Of a DNA stretch of 33,681 bases, positions 7,364 through 16,783 are shown one piece after another. Every line of letters begins with the position of its first letter. The stretch's first letter is position 1. The DNA is taken from contig CAUJDC010000046.1 of the NCBI GenBank assembly GCA_963169815.1, positions 1-33,681 on the forward strand, in the 5' to 3' direction. The DNA comes from Patescibacteria group bacterium (lineage in GTDB: Bacteria; Patescibacteriota; Gracilibacteria; UBA1369). Position numbers and translations under genes: made by a program. The notes beneath the pieces were generated by a model. The model made no database searches. It was not told the origin of the DNA and worked only from the letters and a program-made list of their open reading frames with translations.

Positions 7364-9910
7364 ATGGCGGGTTTAACTCCAATGATGCGGCAGTATTTTG
7401 AGATAAAGGAGCAGGCCAAGGACTGCATACTGTTTTTTCGTCTGGGGGATTTTTATGAAATGTTTCAAAATGATGCTTTGGAGGCAGTGGAAATTTTGGG
7501 CATAACTTTGACTGCTCGCAGTAAAGGAGAAGATAAAGTCCCGATGTGTGGAATCCCATATCATTCAGCTGCAGGTTATATTGCCAAATTAACTCGAGCT
7601 GGCAAAAAAGTTGCTATTTGTGAGCAAACTTCGGATCCGAGTTTGCCGGGAATTGTGAAGCGAGAAATTGTTCGTGTGATTACGCCCGGAACAACTTTGG
7701 ATGAGAATGTTTTAGATGAGAAAAGCTCCAATTTCTTGGCAGCTATTTGGCCTAAAACAAGCGGATACGTAGTGGCGATGGTGGAAATGAGTACGGGTGA
7801 ATTTTTAACTTTCGATGTCAATGGTGAGTCACTTTTGGCTGAATTTAGCAAATATAAGCCGAGAGAGATTTTGGTACCAATAGAAAATTTTGATCAGGTG
7901 CAATTGGCGAAGTGGCAGAAATTTTATCCAGGTGCATTTTGGCATCAGGAAAAATTAAGTGAAGATTGGAATGAAAAATTAACTAAACAATTTGGTGAAG
8001 ATGCGGCGATGTCGACTGAATCTGGGAAAGCTGCTGGGCTTATTATTGGCTTTCTAGAGAGCACGCAGAGAACTGAGGCAGGAGGTGAGAAACTAGCGCA
8101 TTTAAAAGAAATTGAAGTGCGGAAAAGTAATCAATTAATGCAACTTGATGAAGCGACAATTAGAAATTTGGAAATTTTAGAGAATGCGAGAGAGAAAAAA
8201 GTGGATGGGTCGCTGCTAAGTATTTTGGATAAGACGGTGACATCGGCTGGAGGCAGAATGATGAAAAAAGTCTTGGTAGAACCGCTTTTAGAGCATGCAA
8301 AGATTGAAGAAAGACTTGTTATTCAAGATTTTCTGCTGAGAAAGCAACAAGTGATTTTAGATTTGAGAGAAAAATTAAAAATCATCCTCGACCTGGAAAG
8401 GATGCTTGGGAGACTTAATTTGGGAAGTGGGAACGCACGCGACTTGCGTGGGATTGTGAATTCATTGAAAGGAGCGGCGGAAGTAAAAAAATATTTAGGA
8501 CAAGTTGATGAGACTGGGAAAATGGCTTATGGAATAGACAATTGTGACTTACTGGTAGCAGAACTGGATGAAGCTGTTGTGGAAGAAGCGCCGTTTGGAA
8601 TTCGCGAAGGTGGAATGATTAAAGATGGTTACGATAGTGAATTAGATGAATATAGAAATCTTAGCCGCGATGGAAAAAGTTTTATCGCGGCATTGCAGGC
8701 GAGAGAAATTGAACGCAGTGGAATAAATTCTTTGAAAGTTAAATTTAATAAAATTTTTGGTTATTATATCGAAATTAGCAATGCTAATTTAGCTCAAGTG
8801 CCTGCGGATTATACACGCAAGCAAACTTTGGCGAATGCGGAGAGATTTACAACTCCAGAACTGAAGGAATACGAAGAAAAAGTTTTAACAGCGGAAGAAA
8901 AAATTGTGGCGATTGAAACTGTTTTGTTTGAAAAATTGCGTCAAAAAGTTTTAGTATTCACTGCCAATATTAAACATACAGCTGCTGCTTTAGCATATCT
9001 TGACGTGCAAGTTTCGTTAGCCTTAATATCTTGGGAAAATCGCTATGTCAGGCCAAAAATTAGTAATAACTATCAGTTAGAAATTATTGGTGGTCGACAT
9101 CCAGTGATTGAAAAATTAAATGTACAGGACAAATTTATTCCCAATGATACAGTATTAAATCAGGAACAGCGCATGGTGCTTATTACAGGACCGAATATGG
9201 GTGGTAAATCTACTTTCCTCAGACAAACTGCCTTGATTGTTTTGATGGCTCACCTTGGGATGTACGTGCCTGCAGAAAGCGCGGAAATAGCATTGGTAGA
9301 TAGAATTTTTACACGTGTTGGCGCATCAGATAATCTGGTGCGAGGGCAAAGTACATTCTGGTTGGAGATGGAAGAAACTGCTGGAATTTTGTCCGAAGCG
9401 ACTGAGCGAAGTTTAATTGTACTTGATGAAATTGGTAGAGGTACATCAACTTTTGATGGGGTAAGTATCGCCTGGGGAATTATGGAATATTTACATAATT
9501 CTGTTGGGGCAAAAACCTTGTTTGCAAGCCATTATCATGAGTTAATTAATTTAGCGGATGAATTATCTGCGGCAGCTAATTTTTCAGTAAAGGTGGAAGA
9601 AACTGGTGAAGATGGCGTGGTGTTTTTATATAAAATTGGTGCTGGGGGGATTGATAGAAGTTATGGAATTGAAGTGGCGAAATTAGCTGGATTACCATCA
9701 ACTGTAATTAGTAGAGCGAAAGAAATTTTAAGTGAGCTGGAAAAAGAAGAAATTGGGCATCAACAAACAATGAGGCCATTAGAGGCTAAGGTTGAGCCAA
9801 TTCGCGAACATCAGGGTTTGAAGAAACTCAGAGAATTGGATTTAAATAATCTGACACCGCTGGAAGCACTCAATCAGTTGAACATTTTAAAGAAAAGTTT
9901 AGATGAATAA
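7364..9910 (+). CDS. mutS: DNA mismatch repair protein MutS
   Basis: N-terminal FYEMF mismatch-binding motif, Walker A GPNMGGKSTFLRQ, LDEIGRGTSTFDG, TLFASHYHEL. Confidence 0.97.
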   Translation: MAGLTPMMRQYFEIKEQAKDCILFFRLGDFYEMFQNDALEAVEILGITLTARSKGEDKVPMCGIPYHSAAGYIAKLTRAGKKVAICEQTSDPSLPGIVKREIVRVITPGTTLDENVLDEKSSNFLAAIWPKTSGYVVAMVEMSTGEFLTFDVNGESLLAEFSKYKPREILVPIENFDQVQLAKWQKFYPGAFWHQEKLSEDWNEKLTKQFGEDAAMSTESGKAAGLIIGFLESTQRTEAGGEKLAHLKEIEVRKSNQLMQLDEATIRNLEILENAREKKVDGSLLSILDKTVTSAGGRMMKKVLVEPLLEHAKIEERLVIQDFLLRKQQVILDLREKLKIILDLERMLGRLNLGSGNARDLRGIVNSLKGAAEVKKYLGQVDETGKMAYGIDNCDLLVAELDEAVVEEAPFGIREGGMIKDGYDSELDEYRNLSRDGKSFIAALQAREIERSGINSLKVKFNKIFGYYIEISNANLAQVPADYTRKQTLANAERFTTPELKEYEEKVLTAEEKIVAIETVLFEKLRQKVLVFTANIKHTAAALAYLDVQVSLALISWENRYVRPKISNNYQLEIIGGRHPVIEKLNVQDKFIPNDTVLNQEQRMVLITGPNMGGKSTFLRQTALIVLMAHLGMYVPAESAEIALVDRIFTRVGASDNLVRGQSTFWLEMEETAGILSEATERSLIVLDEIGRGTSTFDGVSIAWGIMEYLHNSVGAKTLFASHYHELINLADELSAAANFSVKVEETGEDGVVFLYKIGAGGIDRSYGIEVAKLAGLPSTVISRAKEILSELEKEEIGHQQTMRPLEAKVEPIREHQGLKKLRELDLNNLTPLEALNQLNILKKSLDE

Positions 9911-11750
9911 AATTCAACTTTTATCAGATAATTTAATCAATCAAATCGCCGCGGGTGAGGTAGTTGAAAGACCGGCTTCGGTTGTGAAAGAGTTATTGGA
10001 GAACTCGATTGATGCGGGAGCCAAGCGCATAATCGTGGAAGTAAAAGATGGTGGCTTGCAACTACTCAAAATTACTGATGACGGTTCAGGCATGAGTCGT
10101 GAAGATGCGGAGATGAGTTTGGCCAGACATGCTACATCAAAAATTTCTAGACTAGAAGATTTGCTGGCGATTAACACAATGGGATTTAGAGGTGAAGCAT
10201 TAGCCAGTATTGCCTCTGTTTCACGCTTTACAATGCGCACAAAATTGGCTGAAGACAGCGCTGGAACTGAGATAGTCTTGGAAGGCGGAAAGATTCTCCG
10301 AAATGGTCCAATTGGAATGCCGACTGGAACAGAAATTGCCGTGAGAGAATTATTTTTCAATACTCCAGCCCGTCTAAAGTTTATGAAATCTGCTGCGACT
10401 GAATATCAAAATATTGTTGATACAGTCGTAAATGCGGCTTTGGCTTTTCCAGAAATTGCTTTCAAATTAGTTGAAGATGAAGGGCGAATCGCCTTGGATT
10501 TACCAGCAACTACCGATGCATTAGTGAGAACGCGAGGAGTTTTAGGAAAAGGAATTGCTGAAGAAATGTTGGAAATATTTTATGGTGGAGTGACTTTGAA
10601 AATGACTGGTTATATTGGAAAACCATCTTTAAGCAGATCAAATCGCAATATGCAATTTTTCTTTGTGAATAATAGACCAATCACTTCACATGTGCTTTCT
10701 TATGCCGTAAAACAGGCTTATCATTCTTTGCTACCGAAAGAACGTTATCCAGTTTTTGTGGTAAAATTTGAATTGGAACCCTCGATGGTCGATGTGAATT
10801 GTCATCCTAGAAAAACTGAAGTGAAATTTAAAGATGAGCGGGAAATTTATCGGGTGCTGAATTCTGCTTGTGTCAAAACACTTGAACAGGCTGTGATCAT
10901 GCCGAAATTTGAAAGCGACTCTCCAGTTAATTATTATCAGGAGAAAAGAGTTGAAGGAATTGCGGTTGAAAATAAACCAGTACCGATGCGGGAAACTTTG
11001 GAATTTTTCTCTGCCCTGACTGCGGAAAAAGTTACCATAGGTGTCGCTGAAAACAATCAGGCAACTGAAACTATGGAGAAACAATTTCAGGCTGTCCCAG
11101 ATATTTCAGTAGAAATGGAAATGACTCCCCTAGCCCAGCTCTCTAACGCTTTTATACTCTGCCAACGTGGTGAAGATTTGGTGATTATTGATCAACATGC
11201 CGCGCATGAAAGAGTTAGATACAATAAATTAATGGCCGAAGCCGAAAATGAAGAAAAGGTCATTCAGCCCTTGCTTGTGCCAATTAATATTGAAGTGTCA
11301 GCACAGGATCGGAGCATTTTGGATGCCAATAAAGATTTGCTGGATGAGATTGGACTAGAGCTAGAATATTTTGGAGGAAACACTTTTTCACTGAAAGGAG
11401 TACCTGCTTATTTGGCTAAAAATAATCTGGAAAAAGTTCTATTGGGTATGATTGATGATTTGAGGAATTTTGAATCTTTAAAGGGCAATAAAGGTGATTT
11501 ATATGGTCGTAAAGAGAAAGTTTTAACTTATCTGGCCTGTCGTTCGGCAGTGAAGTTTGGCGACAGTTTAAGCATGGAAGAAATGCGTGCTCTGGTTGAC
11601 CAATTGCGTGACGCTGATTGGGGTAGATCAACCTGTCCGCATGGGAGACCAACTATGATTGTCCTACCTAAGGATGAATTATGGAGCCGCTTTGGTCGCA
11701 AATACACCGGCTTTTTTGAAAAAGAAAAGTTCGGTGGAGTGAATTGTTAA
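9903..11750 (+). CDS. mutL: DNA mismatch repair protein MutL
   Basis: GHKL ATPase motifs ELLENSIDAGA, DDGSGM, TMGFRGEALASI; C-terminal DQHAAHER and STCPHGRPTM. Overlaps mutS by 8 bp. Confidence 0.96.
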   Translation: MNKIQLLSDNLINQIAAGEVVERPASVVKELLENSIDAGAKRIIVEVKDGGLQLLKITDDGSGMSREDAEMSLARHATSKISRLEDLLAINTMGFRGEALASIASVSRFTMRTKLAEDSAGTEIVLEGGKILRNGPIGMPTGTEIAVRELFFNTPARLKFMKSAATEYQNIVDTVVNAALAFPEIAFKLVEDEGRIALDLPATTDALVRTRGVLGKGIAEEMLEIFYGGVTLKMTGYIGKPSLSRSNRNMQFFFVNNRPITSHVLSYAVKQAYHSLLPKERYPVFVVKFELEPSMVDVNCHPRKTEVKFKDEREIYRVLNSACVKTLEQAVIMPKFESDSPVNYYQEKRVEGIAVENKPVPMRETLEFFSALTAEKVTIGVAENNQATETMEKQFQAVPDISVEMEMTPLAQLSNAFILCQRGEDLVIIDQHAAHERVRYNKLMAEAENEEKVIQPLLVPINIEVSAQDRSILDANKDLLDEIGLELEYFGGNTFSLKGVPAYLAKNNLEKVLLGMIDDLRNFESLKGNKGDLYGRKEKVLTYLACRSAVKFGDSLSMEEMRALVDQLRDADWGRSTCPHGRPTMIVLPKDELWSRFGRKYTGFFEKEKFGGVNC

Positions 11751-12706
11751 TTCATCATTGGCCCGGACTTTTTTGTTACTGGAATTTCTGGAATGGCATA
11801 TATATCCTGTTCATTTATTTCATTCTTGTAACTATCAATAACAACTTGGACAAAACCATTCCAAATACTGTCTACAGTGGGAGTTATTTTCAAACCACAA
11901 TTTGTTTTGAAGATTTGGACTATTTCGATTGCATATAAATTGATTAAATCATTGAATTTAGTCAATTCTTTTTTAACCAAAGTCTTGAGTTTTCGCTCTC
12001 CATGGACTACCTCTTGATTGCTTGAAAAAGATGATAGGCAAAGATTCCCAATCGTATCGATCACTCCATAAAAGAAATTTTCAGGATCACGCAGAATATC
12101 TCTGAATCCGACATACTTATCTACACGGGTAGCGATAACTTCATTAAAAACATCGATCTGATCAGTACGAGGTAGTGTGGCTTGAAAAGCTGTTCTAATT
12201 TCATTAACCACACAATCAATCCTAAGATTGGCACTTTCCTCTGATTCATTACTAACAATACTTTTTAGAGCCAAATCTTCTATCAGATCATCACATAAGA
12301 ATTTGTTATCAGCAATTTTGAAATGACTTAAAGATTCAAACATGCTTGGTAAAACCACATCCAAATCTATTATTTCCGTAAACTGTGTTTCAGATTGAAC
12401 TGTTTGGTTATAAGTCGCTTCTAAACAGCCCATCAGTTCTAAAAGATGAGTCATTGTTAACTTTTCTTTGCGCTTTTTCAATTCGTATGCCAGTAGATAA
12501 CTTAGACGATGAAATGCAAAAAGTAAGGAACACTCTATAGTGCTTGCACCGAAAGACTCTCCTTGTTCTTCTGATTCAGCCATAATTTTTAAAGCTTGAA
12601 AGAAAAACGCCTGTGTATCTAATTTGTCAATGAATTCTTTTGAACCTGCTGAAATTTTTTCAAGAGGATATCGATCAATTCCCGATAACTTACTTTGATG
12701 TAACAT
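11747..12706 (-). CDS. Hypothetical soluble protein, 319 aa
   Basis: Long uninterrupted ORF with no obvious TM or recognised motif; convergent with mutL, sharing TTAA stop sequence. Confidence 0.65.
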   Translation of the reverse strand: MLHQSKLSGIDRYPLEKISAGSKEFIDKLDTQAFFFQALKIMAESEEQGESFGASTIECSLLFAFHRLSYLLAYELKKRKEKLTMTHLLELMGCLEATYNQTVQSETQFTEIIDLDVVLPSMFESLSHFKIADNKFLCDDLIEDLALKSIVSNESEESANLRIDCVVNEIRTAFQATLPRTDQIDVFNEVIATRVDKYVGFRDILRDPENFFYGVIDTIGNLCLSSFSSNQEVVHGERKLKTLVKKELTKFNDLINLYAIEIVQIFKTNCGLKITPTVDSIWNGFVQVVIDSYKNEINEQDIYAIPEIPVTKKSGPMMN

Positions 12707-12766
12707 ACTTAAAACAAAAATTAAGCTGTTATTATATTTGGTAAAAAGGTAAAAGTCAATCCATAA

Positions 12767-14974
12767 TTATTTGGCAATCACTTGTATGCCTTCAAGTGTA
12801 TTGGGAAGTGGCATTAGCTGAGGATTTTCTGAGAAATTGCTGCGCAAAGTTGAGAGGAGTGGATTGAGTATAGTTTGATGACTGAAACGGTTTGGGACTA
12901 GTCCTATTTGCTTATCTACAACCAACCGATAAATATCAGCTGGTAAAAGCTTGAGTTGGAAAGGCAATTTGTAGCGAATGGTCATGGTTGAAATTTCTCC
13001 ACTTTGAGTGTGCATCTGCGTTAGGAAGTAAGTCTTTTGTAATTCTGGGTCATGACGTATGGAAATGGCTGGAGCTTTGGCGCCAGGTGACGAAGAAGAT
13101 TCTAGTAATTGGCTGTCGAATGGTAGATAAATTTTCAAATTAACCAAGTTGTCCCCGCTACCGAGTAGTCTGGCCATATCATCTGATAAGGTTGGTAATT
13201 CGAATTTACGCAGGAGATTATTCCAACGATCAAGGTCGGCCTGAGTAAAATGATGTTCTCTAGTTATGGTTAACTCGTCATAAATATTTCCATCGGCATC
13301 AATATAGGTTTTATGGTTTAAGTCCTGACTCATGAAGAGATCGCTCTTATTACCTCCGATGGAAGTGGCGATAACTTGGAGATAATCTTCATTGGCAGTT
13401 GGTGTCTGTGGACGTGGAGTGAGATGGAAGTCCGCAAAGAGTTTTTGAATTTGAGCGTCACGAGAATAGAAGAGGATTTTTTGCTGAGAGAAGCCTGTGA
13501 TTATGCTGCGGAGAAGCCCTTTTGGATTGTCAGTATGAAGAAGTTTTTCTTTGAAGGCGTCAATGGTTTTGGAGAGAATTATTTTAGGATTTTCCGCGCC
13601 GTAGTATTTGGTTTCAACTAGATAGCTGAGTAAGAATTGGAAATTAGTGGAAGTTAAATTGGACTTTAGTTCAGGAATTTTCAGTGGCCCGAGTTCAGCA
13701 ATTAAATCAGCAATAATGCTTTGATTAACGGCTATGACTGTATCCACGCTTGGCCCTTTGGACTTTTGAAGGAACCAGGCTGCTTTCTCAGCAGATATAG
13801 CAAAATCAGGAGAATAATTACTATCTCTGAGGCGCCAATTATCAGTGATTTGGGCGATATCTTCAGGCGCAGGAATATTTTCACTGAGTTGACCATCATA
13901 AGAATAAACGTCTTTAAATTCGGCCCTGGTGATCAAACCATCGTTAACATCAACAAGCAGTAATGAACCAATGAAACCACCTGTTGGACGGGCTTCGGTA
14001 TCATTTTGTAGAAGAATTAAATAAGAGTGTGGATAACGATCACCCAGTAGTTTCAAAATAGCAGGAAAATGTTCTCGCTGCTCTGTAAGCAGGGCTAAAA
14101 TCGAATCCAACTTAGCACTAAGTGGAGCAAATTTTTCGCGATAATTGGCTGGCAGAGTGTTGATATCAACTTCTTTCAACAGCTCCTGAGCTTTTTGCAA
14201 ATGATCGATAGCCTGAGAAACTTTTTGGAGATCCTGATTGAGCCGAGCTGTTAGAGATGGTTGATCTGTAGCAGGTTTTTGTTTGAGTAAAACGTCACGA
14301 TTAGCCTGAATAAAGAGTTCTGGCCAATTGATCAAATCCTGACCAGATTCAGAAAAAAGTTGACCAGCTGTACTAACTTCCTGACCTGCCTCGAGCAGAT
14401 TATTTACGGAATTAATATTTTTGCTGGAAGCTAATTGATTGCCTGTTTGTAGAAAAGAAAGTTGTTCTTTGGTTTGCTCAAAAGTTTGTTGAGCCTTTTC
14501 GAATTCACCAGCTGCTTCAGAAAGTTTCAGTTGATCGGCCTGACTTACAGCGCTTTGTAATGAACCCAACCCTTCAGCCGCCTGCCCAATTAAATGTCCA
14601 CGGAAATCCAGCCCCGCGGCAAAAATATTGGCCAAATTGATCATAAAAATAATCAATAAACCAAATCCACCAACGCGCATGACGCTGCCATAACGATGAC
14701 TACGATCAGTGCGGGAATTGCGTTCAGGAACTAAATGGAAATTCTGTTTATTTTTACTGGAAATAATAGTCTCAACATGAGGTTTGGTAGTGCGATTCCA
14801 AAGTGGGCGATGCTGACGTTTAGTGGCTTTGGCACTTAGTGAAGCCAATCTCAAATTCAAACGATTCTCAAGCATATGGGCAGCGGCTGGCGACTCAGGA
14901 GCGGGCTTCTGAGGCTTTAATCTGAGAAATTCAGGACGAGCGGTTTTGATGATGTCTTGAACCTTGTAACGCAT
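12767..14974 (-). CDS. DUF4012-like envelope protein with N-terminal TM and coiled region
   Basis: YLILLQNDTEARPTGGFIGSLLLVDVNDG matches the conserved Q-N-x-x-E-x-R-P-TGGFIGS core of DUF4012. Confidence 0.85.
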   Translation of the reverse strand: MRYKVQDIIKTARPEFLRLKPQKPAPESPAAAHMLENRLNLRLASLSAKATKRQHRPLWNRTTKPHVETIISSKNKQNFHLVPERNSRTDRSHRYGSVMRVGGFGLLIIFMINLANIFAAGLDFRGHLIGQAAEGLGSLQSAVSQADQLKLSEAAGEFEKAQQTFEQTKEQLSFLQTGNQLASSKNINSVNNLLEAGQEVSTAGQLFSESGQDLINWPELFIQANRDVLLKQKPATDQPSLTARLNQDLQKVSQAIDHLQKAQELLKEVDINTLPANYREKFAPLSAKLDSILALLTEQREHFPAILKLLGDRYPHSYLILLQNDTEARPTGGFIGSLLLVDVNDGLITRAEFKDVYSYDGQLSENIPAPEDIAQITDNWRLRDSNYSPDFAISAEKAAWFLQKSKGPSVDTVIAVNQSIIADLIAELGPLKIPELKSNLTSTNFQFLLSYLVETKYYGAENPKIILSKTIDAFKEKLLHTDNPKGLLRSIITGFSQQKILFYSRDAQIQKLFADFHLTPRPQTPTANEDYLQVIATSIGGNKSDLFMSQDLNHKTYIDADGNIYDELTITREHHFTQADLDRWNNLLRKFELPTLSDDMARLLGSGDNLVNLKIYLPFDSQLLESSSSPGAKAPAISIRHDPELQKTYFLTQMHTQSGEISTMTIRYKLPFQLKLLPADIYRLVVDKQIGLVPNRFSHQTILNPLLSTLRSNFSENPQLMPLPNTLEGIQVIAK

Positions 14975-14982
14975 TTAAAGGG

Positions 14983-16635
14983 TTAAATGCTAAGTCGATA
15001 AACGGCCAGAGTGCCAATGTCAGTAAACTTTTTGGCAATTTCCAATTGATTGAATGGCTTGAGCATAGTCAAACCAAGCGCAGGTAAATTGAGCTGATAG
15101 AATTCCGTTGGTTTAACCAAATCAGTGTGATTCCAATTAGGAGATGCTGTTGGCTGTTTGGAGAGAGCAAGGGCTAGCCAACTAGAATCGCTAGAAGCTA
15201 AGAGATAATCTCCACTGGAGGCCAAGTAGATAGCAAAATCTGGGCTGAGATTTACTTTCTGAACTTGAACATTGCTTAGAGAAATAGTTTCAGTGCTGGA
15301 AGTAAACTCTGGAGCTTTGATTTCATTGCCAGTTGTGCCGTCTGGCAAAGTTAATTTAGTTTTTTGGGCATTCAAACTGAGTGACATTTTAGTGCCAACA
15401 GTTGTCAGTAATTTGGCTAATTTGGCTTGATCCGCAGCGATATTTTTGGATTTGGTGATGAGACTAAAAACAGGTCTGGACTCAGGGGATTTTTGATTGA
15501 TGGTCAATAAATATTGATCCTGGAAAAGTGGGAAAAAGTCTTTCTCCAAATCAGTTGAAGAGTCGAAAAGCGTATCGCGAATTTGACTGAGTGCCCCAGA
15601 GAAAAGCAGATCGTAGATGTAATTGCGGTTTTGAAGGAAAGTTTGTAATTGATTTTTCTGATCTAACAAATTTGCTCCGCCAAAAGAAGCTAATTGATAA
15701 CCACCCCACTCTTGAGCGGAAGGCAAAATACTGATCAGTGAGCCATCGAAAGAATAATTGATTTGGAAGAGATTAGGAGCGGAAATAGGTTTATCTCCAA
15801 AAAGAATTAGTTCTTTAGCGATTAATACTGGCTGTTTTTGCTCATCCTGATCGAGGTAAAGAGCTATGCCATAGGATTTAAAGAGGTGCAGGAAGGGGAA
15901 ATACAGTTGGAAATTGGATAGGTTGCGTGAGAGATAAGCCGGTGTGTGGCTGAGAGTTTCCAGAGTTTGAGCAAGATTGAAATAGGCGAAAGCCAAATTT
16001 TGTTGTGGAAGAGCTGAATAAACCTGTCCATAATCCGGATGGCCGGCCAGAGCTACCGTGTGGCCAGCTTTGGCTTCAGCGACTGCTTTGAGCAATTCCT
16101 GATTTTCAGCAATGGCGAAATAACCATCACTGAGTAGGCCACTCAAAGTTGGACCACTATGCAAAGAAATTAATTTTTGCCCATAATAGTCCTGTTCAAT
16201 CAGCTGCTCGAGATTTGGGTTAATTTGCATTGATTTAAGCCAAGTGCGGAGATTCTCCTCATCCTGTACTTTGAGTAAAAGTACTGGTGAAATGCTTTGG
16301 CCATTGCTGGATGAAATCAGCGCGACTCCTCCACGTCCGCCATACCATTTCCAGAAAAGATCGTTTAGTGGGATGAGGCCAGCCCAGCCGATGTCTTTGA
16401 GATAAGCATTTTTACTAACTAAGTCGTGTAGTGTAGCTGCGTCGGGGCGGCTCGGATCAAAATTGAATTCAACAAAACCGATGGTGTGATCATAAGGTAG
16501 AAAGCGCGCAATCTGTTCGCGAAAAAATACTTTTTGCCAGAGGAAAGCGCCAAAAACCCCAATGACAATCAGGGCAATTAAAATAATGCCTACTCCTGCC
16601 GCGCGATGTCGCCAATTGAAACTCTTTTTTTTCAT
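14983..16635 (-). CDS. DUF3352-like membrane-anchored protein
   Basis: One N-terminal TM then LPYDHTIGFVEFNFDPSRPD..., typical of DUF3352-like exported proteins; 8-bp gap to the DUF4012 gene. Confidence 0.6.
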   Translation of the reverse strand: MKKKSFNWRHRAAGVGIILIALIVIGVFGAFLWQKVFFREQIARFLPYDHTIGFVEFNFDPSRPDAATLHDLVSKNAYLKDIGWAGLIPLNDLFWKWYGGRGGVALISSSNGQSISPVLLLKVQDEENLRTWLKSMQINPNLEQLIEQDYYGQKLISLHSGPTLSGLLSDGYFAIAENQELLKAVAEAKAGHTVALAGHPDYGQVYSALPQQNLAFAYFNLAQTLETLSHTPAYLSRNLSNFQLYFPFLHLFKSYGIALYLDQDEQKQPVLIAKELILFGDKPISAPNLFQINYSFDGSLISILPSAQEWGGYQLASFGGANLLDQKNQLQTFLQNRNYIYDLLFSGALSQIRDTLFDSSTDLEKDFFPLFQDQYLLTINQKSPESRPVFSLITKSKNIAADQAKLAKLLTTVGTKMSLSLNAQKTKLTLPDGTTGNEIKAPEFTSSTETISLSNVQVQKVNLSPDFAIYLASSGDYLLASSDSSWLALALSKQPTASPNWNHTDLVKPTEFYQLNLPALGLTMLKPFNQLEIAKKFTDIGTLAVYRLSI

Positions 16636-16724
16636 AGTTGCTTTATCTGCTTTTAAGCGAGTGAAATTATCTCAGAAATTTGACAAATGACCAAATTCAA
16701 AACTGGATTTTTGCGCATTTTAAC

Positions 16725-16754
16725 TTGCAAAACTGAGCGTCTTAATTCTAAAAT
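16725..16754 (+). promoter_or_regulatory. Probable alaS promoter
   Basis: TTGCAA (16725-16730), 18-nt spacer, TAAAAT (16749-16754); ATG at 16784. Confidence 0.5.
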
Positions 16755-16783
16755 AGGTGACTGAAAACTAAGAAATTAAAATC

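Noticed and set aside
10731-11084. 117-aa antisense ORF within mutL (and similar antisense ORFs in mutS, alaS, murG)
   Set aside because: Antisense frames of strongly conserved genes with no promoter, motif or plausible start context.
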